DNA from: Sulfurovum sp. UBA5198
GTDB taxonomy: Bacteria; Campylobacterota; Campylobacteria; Campylobacterales; Sulfurovaceae
Length of the DNA: 64,000 bases
Assembly: GCA_002412865.1 (NCBI GenBank)
Contig: DHVW01000001.1
Span: 1 to 64,000 of the forward strand
Direction: 5' to 3'
This document shows, piece after piece, positions 1 through 9,629 of the stretch (position 1 is the first letter of the stretch; each line of letters starts with the position of its first letter). The notes under the pieces were generated by a model. That model did not search any database, had not been told where the DNA came from, and saw only the letters and a list, made by a program, of their open reading frames with translations. A program made the position numbers and the translations under genes.

Positions 1-1072
1 TGGCTCTGGCAATGATACGGTTACAACAGGCAGTGGCAATAATACTATTTATGGCGGAGATGGAAACGACAAGATAACCACAAGTTCGGGAAATGATACA
101 ATTGTTGGCGATGATGGCGATGATGAGATAACGACTGGAAGTGGGGTTGATGTCATCACTGGCGGAGCTGGAAATGATACACTAAATGGCTCTTATGGCA
201 AAGATACATATATCTTCAATCGTGGAGATGGAAAAGATACCATTATAGAATATGGTTACACAACAGATGTGGATACTCTAAAGTTTGGAGAAGGAATTAC
301 TGTTGATGATATTGTTGCAAAAATTTCAGGTGATCATATAATCCTTGCACTTAAAGAAGACGGTAAAGCATTTGATGAGCTTAGTGATAAAATCACTTTA
401 CAATATTGGTACTATAATGCTAACTACAGAATGGAAACTATCGCATTTAGTGATGGCACTATACTGACAAATAATGAGATTATCACAAATTTGCTTGCTA
501 CTGACGGCAATGACATTATTAAAAGTGCAGAAATAGCATTAACACTAGATGTCAAAAGCGGAGACGACATTGTTACAATAACCAATAATTTGGCTAATAC
601 TATTTATGGTGGCTCTGGCAATGATACGGTTACAACAGGCAGTGGCAATAATACTATTTATGGCGACTCAGGCAACGACACTATAACTACAGGCAGTGGA
701 AATGATACTATCTACGGTGGAGATGGAAATGATGTTATAGCAACAGGAGGCGGTGCTGATATTGTTGTATTAAATAGTATAGAAGGATATGATAGTGTGT
801 TGGATTTTAGTGTATCACAAGATAAGTTCCAACTTGATAGTACTATTTTTGAATCATTAGTAAATTTACAAGGAGTTTTATCGGTAGATAATATATCATT
901 TGAAGCAAATACAACTGTTGCGAAAGATGAAAATGATTATATAATTTACAATCAAACAAATGGAAATATTTTTTATGATGCAGATGGTTCTGGTAGTCTA
1001 TGTGCAGCCATACTTATAGCAGATGTAACAAATAATTTGGCTCTAAATAATACACAGTTTGTGGTAATATAA
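1..1072 (+). CDS. RTX-type calcium-binding secreted protein, C-terminal part (5' end outside window)
   Basis: The frame is open from base 2, so the start lies before the window; only about 356 C-terminal residues are seen. The visible part begins with glycine/aspartate nonapeptide repeats of the GGxGxDxxx type (for example GGSGNDTV, GGDGND), which in RTX proteins form a calcium-binding beta roll. At roughly 200-500 bases lies a non-repeat stretch resembling the haemolysin-type calcium-binding-related domain, then a second block of repeats (about 600-750). The final ~100 residues (DFSVSQDKFQLD, then YDADGSG) look like the usual C-terminus of type I secretion substrates. Inference: an extracellular or surface protein exported by an ABC/TolC-type system, function set by the missing N-terminus. 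No transporter genes are in the window. Confidence 0.85.
   Translation, partial: GSGNDTVTTGSGNNTIYGGDGNDKITTSSGNDTIVGDDGDDEITTGSGVDVITGGAGNDTLNGSYGKDTYIFNRGDGKDTIIEYGYTTDVDTLKFGEGITVDDIVAKISGDHIILALKEDGKAFDELSDKITLQYWYYNANYRMETIAFSDGTILTNNEIITNLLATDGNDIIKSAEIALTLDVKSGDDIVTITNNLANTIYGGSGNDTVTTGSGNNTIYGDSGNDTITTGSGNDTIYGGDGNDVIATGGGADIVVLNSIEGYDSVLDFSVSQDKFQLDSTIFESLVNLQGVLSVDNISFEANTTVAKDENDYIIYNQTNGNIFYDADGSGSLCAAILIADVTNNLALNNTQFVVI
610..665 (+). repeat. Second copy of a 56-bp exact direct repeat inside the RTX gene
   Basis: Bases 610-665 are identical to bases 1-56. The offset is 609 bases, a multiple of three, so the repeat stays in frame. Both copies encode calcium-binding nonapeptide repeats. 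Identity at third codon positions suggests recent duplication or gene conversion rather than only protein-level selection. Confidence 0.9.
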
Positions 1073-1090
1073 ATTAATTTCTATGAAGTA

Positions 1091-1708
1091 CTAAATCCCT
1101 CTCATGATAACACCATGGAGATACTCTATTTCATTATCTTCGAGGCAAATAGTTGTACAATTAGTCACAAAATGATTAAATCTTTTTATGCAAATAGATG
1201 GCGAATGGATACAGTCAGGATGTGCTGGCAAAAAACCATGCATAATAGATATACTAACTTCTATCTTTTGCTCACAAATATAGCAGTAATGAGTCTCATG
1301 TAATCGTCCCTCGTATTCTAAAAGCTTCAAATAGCTTTCGCATACTATTCGTTTTGGATTTTGTTTGTGCCAAATTCGTGCCGAGTCTAATATCAGATTA
1401 AAATAAAAGTTGTCAATACTCACAGTGTCACGCAGATGTGGCTCAAATAGCTTGATAAAATTATGCCACGAAAGAAGTCTGTTTTTGTCATAAATCCAAG
1501 GAAAACCCATATGCGATAGATTGCGAAGATGAGGCATAAACGAGCTTCCTTCTCCCTCTACCTCAAAGTCAACCAAGTATCCAAGCTGTAAGATGGAGTG
1601 TCTGGCTCCAAAAAATCTATAATATGTTTTTAGCTCTTTATCGCTTAATATGCTTACTATCATATCTTCATTTTTAGCTTTTTTAAGACTCAGTATAAAA
1701 CCTTTTAT
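1091..1708 (-). CDS. recO: Recombination/repair protein RecO (short epsilonproteobacterial form), likely ATA start
   Basis: RecO loads RecA on SSB-coated single strands in the RecFOR pathway. The product resembles the ~205-residue RecO of Campylobacter as I remember it: the motif RFFGARHS, a GYLVDFEVE strand, and a C-terminal zinc-ligand-like pair (CYIC, then HPDC). The first ATG is at 1663, but the frame stays open upstream and reads KGFILSLKKAKNEDMIV, matching the conserved RecO N-terminus. Directly before it on the minus strand is AAAGGAG (plus-strand 1714-1720), five bases from an ATA codon at 1706-1708. I therefore place the start at this ATA (205 residues); use of ATG 1663 would cut off the conserved first beta strand. 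The gene is convergent with the RTX gene and divergent from gltB. Confidence 0.72.
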   Translation of the reverse strand: MKGFILSLKKAKNEDMIVSILSDKELKTYYRFFGARHSILQLGYLVDFEVEGEGSSFMPHLRNLSHMGFPWIYDKNRLLSWHNFIKLFEPHLRDTVSIDNFYFNLILDSARIWHKQNPKRIVCESYLKLLEYEGRLHETHYCYICEQKIEVSISIMHGFLPAHPDCIHSPSICIKRFNHFVTNCTTICLEDNEIEYLHGVIMRGI

Positions 1709-1740
1709 TTGGACTCCTTTGGATTGATTGTTTATTTTAT

Positions 1741-1775
1741 CTTGATTTTACTTGCTTTTTGGTATAATAGACGAC
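1741..1775 (+). promoter_or_regulatory. Promoter of the gltB-dus run
   Basis: A consensus TATAAT lies at 1763-1768 within TTGGTATAAT; a possible TTGATT -35 element is at 1742-1747 with a short 15-base spacer. It lies about 60 bases before the gltB start, and a T-rich upstream tract is typical of epsilonproteobacterial sigma-70 promoters. Confidence 0.6.
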
Positions 1776-1827
1776 CATTTATAGGGCTTTTATTAGCTCC
1801 TAGCGAAAATAACATAAAGGTTTGCTT

Positions 1828-4800
1828 ATGCAAGATTTATTTACCTCATTTAAAGACAATTGTGGCTTTGGACTACTGGCTTCTATCGATAATATTCCAT
1901 CGAACACTAACCTTGAAGACGCCATAACGGCACTTTCTAGAATGATGCACCGTGGAGCTATTGCAGCTGACGGCAAGAGTGGAGATGGTAGTGGACTTTT
2001 ATTATCTATCCCTAGAAAATTCTTTGCAAAAGTAGCAAAAAATGACGGTGTTGTGTTGCCAGAATTGTACGCAGTTGGTATGATATTTAGCACAAATGAC
2101 TCTAATTTTACCGTAATTGAAGAGGTATGTAAAAGTAACGATTTAAGAGTTTTGTACACAAGAGAAGTTCCACTTGATGTGGAGGCACTTGGTGTCCAGG
2201 CGTTAGCTGCATTGCCAGTAATAAAACAAGTATTCATTGCACCAAATACTTTAATGGGAACACGCAGATTTGATGCTTTGGTTTATCTATCAAGAAGAGA
2301 GATTGAGTTTAAGCTAAAAAGCGAAAAAGAGTTCTATGTCCCATCATTTTCAAGATCAGTGGTATCATACAAGGGTCTTGTTATGCCTACGCATATCAAA
2401 GAATTTTATAAAGATTTAGCTGATAAAGATTTTGAGATTTCATTTGGTCTTTTCCATCAAAGATTTTCTACAAATACTTTGCCAAAATGGAAATTAGCTC
2501 AACCATTTAGAATGATAGCTCACAATGGTGAGATTAACTCAGTTGAAGCAAATAGATTTAATGTGGCAGCAAAAAGTGCCTTTTTGGAGAGTGATATATT
2601 TTCATCAGAAGAGATAGAAAAACTACTCCCTATTATACAAGACGGCATGAGTGACAGTGCTAGTTTGGATAATTTCTTTGAATTTCTAAGAATAAATGGC
2701 GTGGATTTCTTTAAAGCAGCTAGAGCAATACTTCCGGCACCATGGCAAAATGCTCCACATATGGATGCCAAATTAAGAGCTTTTTATGAATATACAAGCA
2801 CCTGTTTTGAGCCATGGGATGGACCTGCTGCTGTTAGTATGACAGATGGTAGATATATAGGGTGTGTTCTTGATAGAAATGGTCTAAGACCAGCAAAATA
2901 TATAGTTACAAAAGGTAGACGACTGCTTATTGCTTCAGAGTATGGGGTGCTTGATACGCCAGAAGATGAGATTGTTGAGCGAGGCAGATTACAATCTGGT
3001 GAAATGATGGGGATCGACCTCAAATATGGCACTGTGTTAAAGAGTAAAGATATAGATAATTATCTTAAAAATAGAGAACCATATGCTCAGTGGCTTAATG
3101 AAAATATGACATATCTTCAGGAGTATATGGATAATCCATTTACAACTATTGATATACCACCAAAAGAGGAAATGGAAGCTAAGCAAAGGTTTTTCAATAT
3201 CACTCTTGAAGTGCAAGAGCAAGTTTTTGAATCAATGATAAAAGATGGCAAGGAGACTACAGCGTCAATGGGTGATGATACTCCATTAGCCGCTTTTTCT
3301 TCTAAACAGAGAAATTTCTCAGATTATTTTAGACAAAAATTCGCTCAAGTAACGAATCCTCCAATTGATCCAATTCGTGAAAAAGTTGTAATGAGTCTAA
3401 ATACTGGTTTTGGTGAATCGTACAATATTCTAACTGATGATGCCGAGCATGCTAAAAGATTAAAAACTGTATCTCCATTGCTTTCTCTTGAAAAATTAGA
3501 GATTTTAAAAGCATTTGGAGATTTAGCAGACCCTAGATATAATGAGAGTTATAAATCAAGAAGCTACTCCACAATATTTAGCGAAAATCTTCAAAAAAGC
3601 CTTAAAGATTTAGTATCTACAATAGTTAATGATGTGATAAACGATGGTATCCGAACGATAGTTTTAGACGACAGAGAACTTAGCAGCACTCACATGGTAA
3701 TGCCAATATTGATGGTAGTTGGAGCATTAAATCAAGCACTTTTGGAAAATAAAGTTAGACATTTGGCAAGTGTTATAGTTGCAACTGGTGAGGTGTATGA
3801 TTCGCATATGGCTGCTTGTGCTTTAGCTTATGGTGCAGCAGCTATTTACCCATATATGCTATTCCAATCAGTAGCAATGATGGAGCGAAGAAGAGATAGC
3901 GAAGCTGATTTGGCTTCTATTCTAAAAAAAGTTAGAAGTTCAATCAACGCTGGACTTCTAAAAGTAATGTCAAAAATGGGAATATCAACGATATCAAGCT
4001 ATAGAAATTCTGGATTATTCGATGTTATTGGGTTAGCAAAAGAGATAACGGAAGAGTGTTTTGAGGTTTCTCACGCTTTGCTTGGTGGACTTGGATATGC
4101 AGATATAGAGCAAAGATTAAAACTAGCTCATACGCAGGCATATGACCCTAGAACCAAAAATAGAATATTTCCTCTAAATATTGGTGGATTTTATAAATAT
4201 CTTGATGGTGGAGAATATCATGACTATGCACCTGCCACTGTTCATGCTATTCACAAATTGGCCGAAACTGGCAAGTCTGAAGATTATAATAAATTTAAAA
4301 ATCTAATTAACAATAGAGATAGAAAATTTATAAGAGATTTCTTTGTTTTAAAAAGTGATAGAGAAGCAATATCTATTGATAAAGTAGAGTCAAAAGATGA
4401 GATATTTAAAAGATTTTCAACAGCAGCGATGAGCCTTGGCTCTATCTCTCCAGAAGCTCATGAGTGTCTAGCAATTGCGATGAATACCATAGGCGGAATG
4501 AGCAATTCAGGCGAGGGTGGTGAAGATGAAGTTAGATTTGGTACGCTAAAAAACTCCAAAATCAAACAAGTAGCTTCTGGAAGATTTGGTGTTACTCCAG
4601 CTTATTTGCGTTCAGCAACTGAGCTTCAAATCAAAGTAGCACAAGGTGCTAAACCGGGCGAAGGCGGTCAATTACCTGGGCATAAAGTTAGTCCACTGAT
4701 AGCACGACTCAGACATACAATGCCAGGAGTAACTCTTATATCTCCACCGCCACATCACGATATATATTCTATTGAAGATTTGGCACAATTGATATTTGAC

Positions 4801-6249
4801 CTTAAACAAATTAATCCAGAAGCAACCATAGCTGTTAAACTTGTATCCACAGCTGGTGTAGGTACGATTGCGGCTGGTGTGGCTAAAGCGTATGCTGATA
4901 AAATAATCATATCAGGTGCTGATGGTGGAACAGGTGCAGCTCCAATTGGCTCTATTAAGTTTGCTGGTAATCCATGGGAACTTGGTCTAATCGAAGCTCA
5001 TAATGCTCTAAAAGCAAATGGCTTAAGAGGACAAGTAAAAGTAGAGACTGATGGTGGACTTAAAACTGGTCTTGATGTAATCAAAGCCGCAATACTAGGA
5101 GCTGAGAGTTTTGCATTTGGTACAGGCGTGTTAACTGTTGTCGGATGTAAAATACTTCGTATATGTCATCTCAATAGATGCAGTGTGGGTATCGCAACAC
5201 AAGATGAAACTCTAAGAGGTCACTACGAAGGTACATTTGAGAAGGTAATCAATTACTTTACGCTATTAGCAGAAGATGTGAGAACAATTCTTGCAGAGCT
5301 AGGATATTCAAGTCTAGAAGAGATTATAGGTAAAAATGAGCTTTTAGATGTACTGAACGATGAATTTTCAAAGAAATTCTCATTTGAGAAGTTGTTATTT
5401 AAACTAGAGGGAGACAATACTTGCCAAGTTAGTTCAAATGAGCCATATGATAAAAATGAATATGAAAAATTGATATTAAAAGAGATAATGCCAGCTATAA
5501 GAAATACAAGTGAGGCGATATCTATAACCAAGAATGTATCTAATCTAAATCGTTCATTTGGTACATTAATATCTGGTGAAATTGCCAAATATTATGGTAA
5601 TGTTGGTTTGCCAGATGGCACGATAGATATTAATCTAAATGGTACTGCTGGTCAATCATTGGGTGCATTTTTGATAAATGGTGTGAGCATCAGAGTCAAT
5701 GGGGCAGGTAATGACTATATAGGTAAAGGCATGAATGGTGGAAGAATTGTTGTTACTTCACAAAAAAGCCGTGAGGGTTATTCGCTCGGTGGTAACACTT
5801 GTCTGTATGGTGCAACTGGCGGTAAACTTTATATTAGCGGACTTGTTGGAGAAAGATTTGCGGTGCGAAACTCAGGAGCTGTAGCGATAGTCGAGGGCAC
5901 AGGGGATCATCCATGTGAGTATATGACTGGCGGAGCTGTTGTAATTTTAGGTAAAACTGGAATAAACTTTGGAGCTGGTATGACTGGTGGTGTGGCATTT
6001 GTTTATGATACAACACATGAATTTGTTGAAAATATAAATCAAGAGCTAGTAGAGCCACACAGAATAGATACTGACGATACAGATATAGAGAGATATTATC
6101 TCAAAAAACTGCTCAAAGATTACTATTATGAAACAAAAAGTGAAATTGCAAAGAAAATTATAGATAATTTTAGGGTCGAGATTAGGAATTTCTGGATAGT
6201 TAGACCAAAGGACATGAAAGGTCCACTCAAAATAGGAGCAGGTGAATAA
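1828..6249 (+). CDS. gltB: Glutamate synthase (GOGAT), large subunit
   Basis: Makes glutamate from glutamine and 2-oxoglutarate together with GltD. The 1473-residue protein has the full GltB layout: an N-terminal class II glutaminase domain whose nucleophile would be Cys12 (CGFG) after removal of an 11-residue propeptide, a central domain, an FMN-binding synthase domain (about 820-1180), a 3Fe-4S site with Cys1107, Cys1113 and Cys1118 (CKILRICHLNRC), and a C-terminal GxGxG-repeat domain. I chose ATG 1828 over TTG 1822 because AAAGG at 1816-1820 is seven bases from the ATG but only one from the TTG. It overlaps or abuts gltD, so both subunits are co-expressed. Length and motifs are normal for the family. 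Confidence 0.97.
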   Translation: MQDLFTSFKDNCGFGLLASIDNIPSNTNLEDAITALSRMMHRGAIAADGKSGDGSGLLLSIPRKFFAKVAKNDGVVLPELYAVGMIFSTNDSNFTVIEEVCKSNDLRVLYTREVPLDVEALGVQALAALPVIKQVFIAPNTLMGTRRFDALVYLSRREIEFKLKSEKEFYVPSFSRSVVSYKGLVMPTHIKEFYKDLADKDFEISFGLFHQRFSTNTLPKWKLAQPFRMIAHNGEINSVEANRFNVAAKSAFLESDIFSSEEIEKLLPIIQDGMSDSASLDNFFEFLRINGVDFFKAARAILPAPWQNAPHMDAKLRAFYEYTSTCFEPWDGPAAVSMTDGRYIGCVLDRNGLRPAKYIVTKGRRLLIASEYGVLDTPEDEIVERGRLQSGEMMGIDLKYGTVLKSKDIDNYLKNREPYAQWLNENMTYLQEYMDNPFTTIDIPPKEEMEAKQRFFNITLEVQEQVFESMIKDGKETTASMGDDTPLAAFSSKQRNFSDYFRQKFAQVTNPPIDPIREKVVMSLNTGFGESYNILTDDAEHAKRLKTVSPLLSLEKLEILKAFGDLADPRYNESYKSRSYSTIFSENLQKSLKDLVSTIVNDVINDGIRTIVLDDRELSSTHMVMPILMVVGALNQALLENKVRHLASVIVATGEVYDSHMAACALAYGAAAIYPYMLFQSVAMMERRRDSEADLASILKKVRSSINAGLLKVMSKMGISTISSYRNSGLFDVIGLAKEITEECFEVSHALLGGLGYADIEQRLKLAHTQAYDPRTKNRIFPLNIGGFYKYLDGGEYHDYAPATVHAIHKLAETGKSEDYNKFKNLINNRDRKFIRDFFVLKSDREAISIDKVESKDEIFKRFSTAAMSLGSISPEAHECLAIAMNTIGGMSNSGEGGEDEVRFGTLKNSKIKQVASGRFGVTPAYLRSATELQIKVAQGAKPGEGGQLPGHKVSPLIARLRHTMPGVTLISPPPHHDIYSIEDLAQLIFDLKQINPEATIAVKLVSTAGVGTIAAGVAKAYADKIIISGADGGTGAAPIGSIKFAGNPWELGLIEAHNALKANGLRGQVKVETDGGLKTGLDVIKAAILGAESFAFGTGVLTVVGCKILRICHLNRCSVGIATQDETLRGHYEGTFEKVINYFTLLAEDVRTILAELGYSSLEEIIGKNELLDVLNDEFSKKFSFEKLLFKLEGDNTCQVSSNEPYDKNEYEKLILKEIMPAIRNTSEAISITKNVSNLNRSFGTLISGEIAKYYGNVGLPDGTIDINLNGTAGQSLGAFLINGVSIRVNGAGNDYIGKGMNGGRIVVTSQKSREGYSLGGNTCLYGATGGKLYISGLVGERFAVRNSGAVAIVEGTGDHPCEYMTGGAVVILGKTGINFGAGMTGGVAFVYDTTHEFVENINQELVEPHRIDTDDTDIERYYLKKLLKDYYYETKSEIAKKIIDNFRVEIRNFWIVRPKDMKGPLKIGAGE

Positions 6250-6250
6250 T

Positions 6251-7633
6251 ATGCAAAAGTTTTTAGAATTTGAAAGAGTTGATGCAAAAAAAAGAGATAT
6301 AGTCGAGAGAAATAAAGACTTTAATGAGATTTATGAAGTATTTTTAACTCCAAAAGCTGGCGAGCAGAGTGACCGTTGTATACAGTGTGGAGATCCATAT
6401 TGTCACAATGGTTGCCCGCTTCATAATTTTATACCACAATGGTTAAAAGCAACAGCACATAAGGATTTGGATTTTGCTTTTATGCTAACTAATGATACTT
6501 CTCCTTTTCCAGAGGTTATGGGTAGAATCTGTCCTCATGATAGACTTTGTGAAGGAGCTTGTACTCTAAATGATGGATATGGTGCAATCACGATAGGTTC
6601 GATTGAAACTTTTATAAATGAAGAGGGGTTTAAAAAAGGGCTGAAACCAAAATTTAGTGAAACAAAAATCGGCAAAAAAGTAGCTATTGTGGGTGCTGGA
6701 CCTGCTGGACTTTCAGCTGCTACATTTCTATTAAGAGAAGGTGTAGATGTTGAAATATTTGATAAACAATCTCGTGCGGGTGGTTTATTAACATATGGTA
6801 TACCTGGGTTTAAACTTGATAAACATATTGTAGCTAGACGGATTAAGCTTCTCGAAGAAGCAGGTGCTATTTTCAGACAAAATTGTGAAGTTGGCAAAGA
6901 TGTAACACTAGAATCTTTGAGTGAAAATTTCGATGCTGTATTTATAGGTGTTGGAGCTACAAAAGGTAAAAAAGTAGGACTTAAAGGCGAAGATGCACCA
7001 AATGCACACCTTGCTATGGATTTTTTAACTACTATTCAAAAAAGAATTTTTGGAGAAAAAACTGAAAAAACCATCGATGTTAAAGATAAAAAAGTAGTAG
7101 TAATTGGTGGTGGAGATACTGCAATGGACTGCGTTAGAACTTCCCTTAGAGAAAAAGCTAGTAGTGTGCAGTGCTTATATAGAAGAGATGCTCATAATAT
7201 GCCAGGCAGTAAAAAAGAATATATAAACGCTAAAGAAGAGGGTGTAGAATTTGAATTTTATACATCTCCAAAATCTTTAGTTTTAAATGATAAAGGTGAA
7301 ATCGTAGCTATTGAGATGATTAAAACAAAATTGAGTGACCCTGATGAGAGTGGACGACAATCTGTTGTAGAGATAGCTGGAAGTAACTATCAGGTTAATG
7401 CTGATGTTGTAATATTTGCATTAGGATTTGATATGGTAGACTACTCGTTTTTAGCAAGTAATGGAATAGATACTGATAAATGGGGACAGATAATGGTTGA
7501 TGAAAACTATGAGACTACAAAATCTTTCATTTATGCTGGTGGCGATTGTCATAGGGGAGCTGATTTAGTGGTAACAGCTGCTAGAGACGGTAGGGACGCT
7601 GCGAAAGCTATTATTAATAAATTTTATAATTGA
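6251..7633 (+). CDS. gltD: Glutamate synthase, small (NADPH-oxidising) subunit
   Basis: Passes electrons from NAD(P)H through FAD and Fe-S clusters to GltB. The N-terminus has two cysteine clusters for 4Fe-4S centres (Cys43, 46, 51, 55 and Cys94, 100, 104). An FAD-binding GAGPAG motif is near residue 147 and a second nucleotide-binding motif GGGDTA follows. The C-terminal GGDCHRGADLVVTAARDG is typical of the family. ATG 6251 gives 460 residues and follows an AGGTGA ribosome-binding sequence; a GTG at 6242 would overlap gltB by eight bases and is an alternative. The gene's TGA stop overlaps the ATG of the next gene. Confidence 0.95.
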   Translation: MQKFLEFERVDAKKRDIVERNKDFNEIYEVFLTPKAGEQSDRCIQCGDPYCHNGCPLHNFIPQWLKATAHKDLDFAFMLTNDTSPFPEVMGRICPHDRLCEGACTLNDGYGAITIGSIETFINEEGFKKGLKPKFSETKIGKKVAIVGAGPAGLSAATFLLREGVDVEIFDKQSRAGGLLTYGIPGFKLDKHIVARRIKLLEEAGAIFRQNCEVGKDVTLESLSENFDAVFIGVGATKGKKVGLKGEDAPNAHLAMDFLTTIQKRIFGEKTEKTIDVKDKKVVVIGGGDTAMDCVRTSLREKASSVQCLYRRDAHNMPGSKKEYINAKEEGVEFEFYTSPKSLVLNDKGEIVAIEMIKTKLSDPDESGRQSVVEIAGSNYQVNADVVIFALGFDMVDYSFLASNGIDTDKWGQIMVDENYETTKSFIYAGGDCHRGADLVVTAARDGRDAAKAIINKFYN

Positions 7634-8373
7634 TGAATGAGTTTTTAAAAGCTACACTAAAAGCCAATCAAGAAATTGCAACTGCACTGAGTGGTTGTCA
7701 TGACGATGAGTGGTATGAAAAAAAAGAGATAGGATTTGGCGGCGATATTAGTAGTGGGCTAGATTTGTTTGCTGAAAATATTTTTTTTAATCATTTGCAT
7801 TCATTTGGAAGTATTGAGTCAGAAGAGTCAGGCGTGATGAATGATGGTGAAGCTACTATTATAATTGACCCAATAGATGGAAGCGATAATGCACTCTCAG
7901 GCATGCCATATTTTGGTACATCAGTTGCGAGACTTGGAATTGATGGAGTTTTAAAAGATGCGATGGTTTGTAATTTATGTTCAAATGAATATTTTTTCAC
8001 CTCAGTAGGATCTCAGCCAAAATATGGAAAATTATTTGATGATAGAGTTGAACATTTGGAAGTACTTAGCAGATCTAAGGTTGGTATTTTTGAGAGAGCT
8101 TATGCTTACCCGCAAATAGTAAAAGCATTAAATATTAATAGTGTCAAATTTCGCTCTCCAGGTGCTGTGGCATTATCGTTAGCTTATGCTCATTGGGTTG
8201 ATTTTGTACTGTTTGCTGGTGCAATTCGTATCTATGATGTAGTTGCTGGATTGGCACTTTGTGAGGGGCTTGAAGTAATAATAAAAGATGATTATGTTAT
8301 AGTTTCAAAAGAAAAAGATATCGCAGCTAAAATAGAGCAGATAATGAGCGATATCCAAACAAAGGAGAAATGA
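7633..8373 (+). CDS. Inositol monophosphatase family (SuhB-like) phosphatase
   Basis: A 246-residue member of the Mg-dependent sugar/inositol phosphatase family. The metal-site motifs are visible: SEESGV near residue 60 and DPIDGSDN near residue 79. A second metal-site motif near the C-terminus (usually WDxAAG) is degenerate here (RIYDVVAGLAL, retaining the aspartate). Substrate cannot be told from sequence; inositol-1-phosphate, fructose-1,6-bisphosphate and PAP phosphatases share this fold. ATG 7633 overlaps the gltD stop (TGATG), which suggests translational coupling. The same gene precedes accD in Campylobacter as I recall, supporting a conserved operon. Confidence 0.85.
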   Translation: MNEFLKATLKANQEIATALSGCHDDEWYEKKEIGFGGDISSGLDLFAENIFFNHLHSFGSIESEESGVMNDGEATIIIDPIDGSDNALSGMPYFGTSVARLGIDGVLKDAMVCNLCSNEYFFTSVGSQPKYGKLFDDRVEHLEVLSRSKVGIFERAYAYPQIVKALNINSVKFRSPGAVALSLAYAHWVDFVLFAGAIRIYDVVAGLALCEGLEVIIKDDYVIVSKEKDIAAKIEQIMSDIQTKEK

Positions 8374-9224
8374 TGAATTTTGGTAGTTTATTTAAGAGTA
8401 TGTATACTAAAACACCACAAAAAGAGATAATAGAGGCACAAAATCAGTGGATTAAATGTCCATCTTGTTTATCTCCTATGTTTTACAAAGAGGTTGAATC
8501 AGGTGGAGAAGTTTGTCCAAAATGTCACTATCATTTTCGTATCAATGCAGCAAAGAGAATTGAATTACTAGCAGACGAGGGGAGTTTTATTGAGTTTGAT
8601 AGTTCACTAGCTCCTACTGATCCACTTAAGTTTAGTGACAAAAAAAGCTACAAAAAACGCCTAGAAGAGAGTAAGGCTAAAACAGGTAAAACATCATGTG
8701 TCGTAAGTGGAAGTTGTAGCATAAATAGTGAGCCAGTTGAACTTGTAGTTTTTGATTTTGCATACATGGGCGGAAGTTTGGGTTCTGTTGAAGGTGAGAA
8801 GATAGTAAGAGCAGTAAATAGAGCCATAAAAAATAAAAGTGGAGTTATTATAGTTAGTGCAAGTGGTGGGGCTAGAATGCAAGAGAGTACATATGCTCTA
8901 ATGCAAATGAGTAAAACATCAGCAGCACTTAATCGTCTAAATGAAGCAAAATTACCGTATATTTCAGTATTAACAGATCCTACTATGGGTGGAGTTAGTG
9001 CTTCTTTTGCAATGCTTGGAGATATTATCATCGCTGAACCAGGTGCATTAATAGGATTTGCTGGACAAAGAGTTATCAAGCAAACAGTTGGTGTAGATTT
9101 GCCAGAAGGATTTCAGAGAGCAGAATTTTTACTTGAACACGGTCTAATAGATATGGTTGTAAATAGATTTGAGATGAAAAAAACAATCTCTGATTTTCTG
9201 AAAATATTTGATACACAAAAGTAA
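8373..9224 (+). CDS. accD: Acetyl-CoA carboxylase carboxyltransferase, beta subunit
   Basis: Transfers the carboxyl group from biotin to acetyl-CoA with AccA, the first step of fatty acid synthesis. The 283-residue protein carries the N-terminal zinc ribbon (Cys29, Cys32, Cys48, Cys51) and the crotonase-like carboxyltransferase core with SASGGARMQES and the PTMGGVSASFA segment. Two ATGs overlap the previous stop (8370 and 8373); AGGAG at 8363-8367 is better spaced for 8373. The TAA stop overlaps the ATG of the next gene. Confidence 0.97.
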   Translation: MNFGSLFKSMYTKTPQKEIIEAQNQWIKCPSCLSPMFYKEVESGGEVCPKCHYHFRINAAKRIELLADEGSFIEFDSSLAPTDPLKFSDKKSYKKRLEESKAKTGKTSCVVSGSCSINSEPVELVVFDFAYMGGSLGSVEGEKIVRAVNRAIKNKSGVIIVSASGGARMQESTYALMQMSKTSAALNRLNEAKLPYISVLTDPTMGGVSASFAMLGDIIIAEPGALIGFAGQRVIKQTVGVDLPEGFQRAEFLLEHGLIDMVVNRFEMKKTISDFLKIFDTQK

Positions 9225-9625
9225 TGTTGAATATTGCAAAGACCATAGACTTTAAATCACTTGTTGGTGATTATTTTTCAGTAGTAGTTGCAGGTGTAAT
9301 ATTTTTATCAATAATAATCTTCAAGTTACCGTTTTATACGGCTATTACACTAATGTTGGAATTTATTGTAATACTAGAAGTTGTTAGAATGATCATGGAT
9401 TTTGTTAAAAATAAAAGAATTCAACTTAGGTTTGTTATTGATATATTTATAGTATTTTTGACAAGAGATGTTATTATACAAGTTACGCAGCCACAGATAA
9501 ATCAAGATAAAATACTATTTTTGCTACTTGTTATTTTTATATTCTTTATATTTAGACTAATGACGCTATATTTGGGTCCAACGGCCATATTAAAGAATAA
9601 CAATATAAAAGAAGAGATAGAATAA
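9224..9625 (+). CDS. PsiE-like (phosphate-starvation-inducible E family) membrane protein
   Basis: A 133-residue protein with about four hydrophobic segments. The central segment, FEx-like ILEVVRMIMDF followed by LRFVIDIFIVFLTRDVII, resembles the core of the PsiE family, whose biochemical role is unknown. The start overlaps the accD stop by one base, so it is translated with accD. No phosphate-regulation site is seen in front of it, and in this operon a constitutive role seems more likely than phosphate control. Assignment rests on remembered family pattern and is moderate. Confidence 0.6.
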   Translation: MLNIAKTIDFKSLVGDYFSVVVAGVIFLSIIIFKLPFYTAITLMLEFIVILEVVRMIMDFVKNKRIQLRFVIDIFIVFLTRDVIIQVTQPQINQDKILFLLLVIFIFFIFRLMTLYLGPTAILKNNNIKEEIE

Positions 9626-9629
9626 GCTT

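Noticed and set aside
1822..1824. TTG as gltB start
   Set aside because: AAAGG is only one base away; ATG 1828 has normal spacing and puts the catalytic Cys at position 12.
1800..2237. Minus-strand frame of 145 codons inside gltB
   Set aside because: Antisense shadow with no ribosome-binding site; gltB coding there is certain (glutaminase domain).
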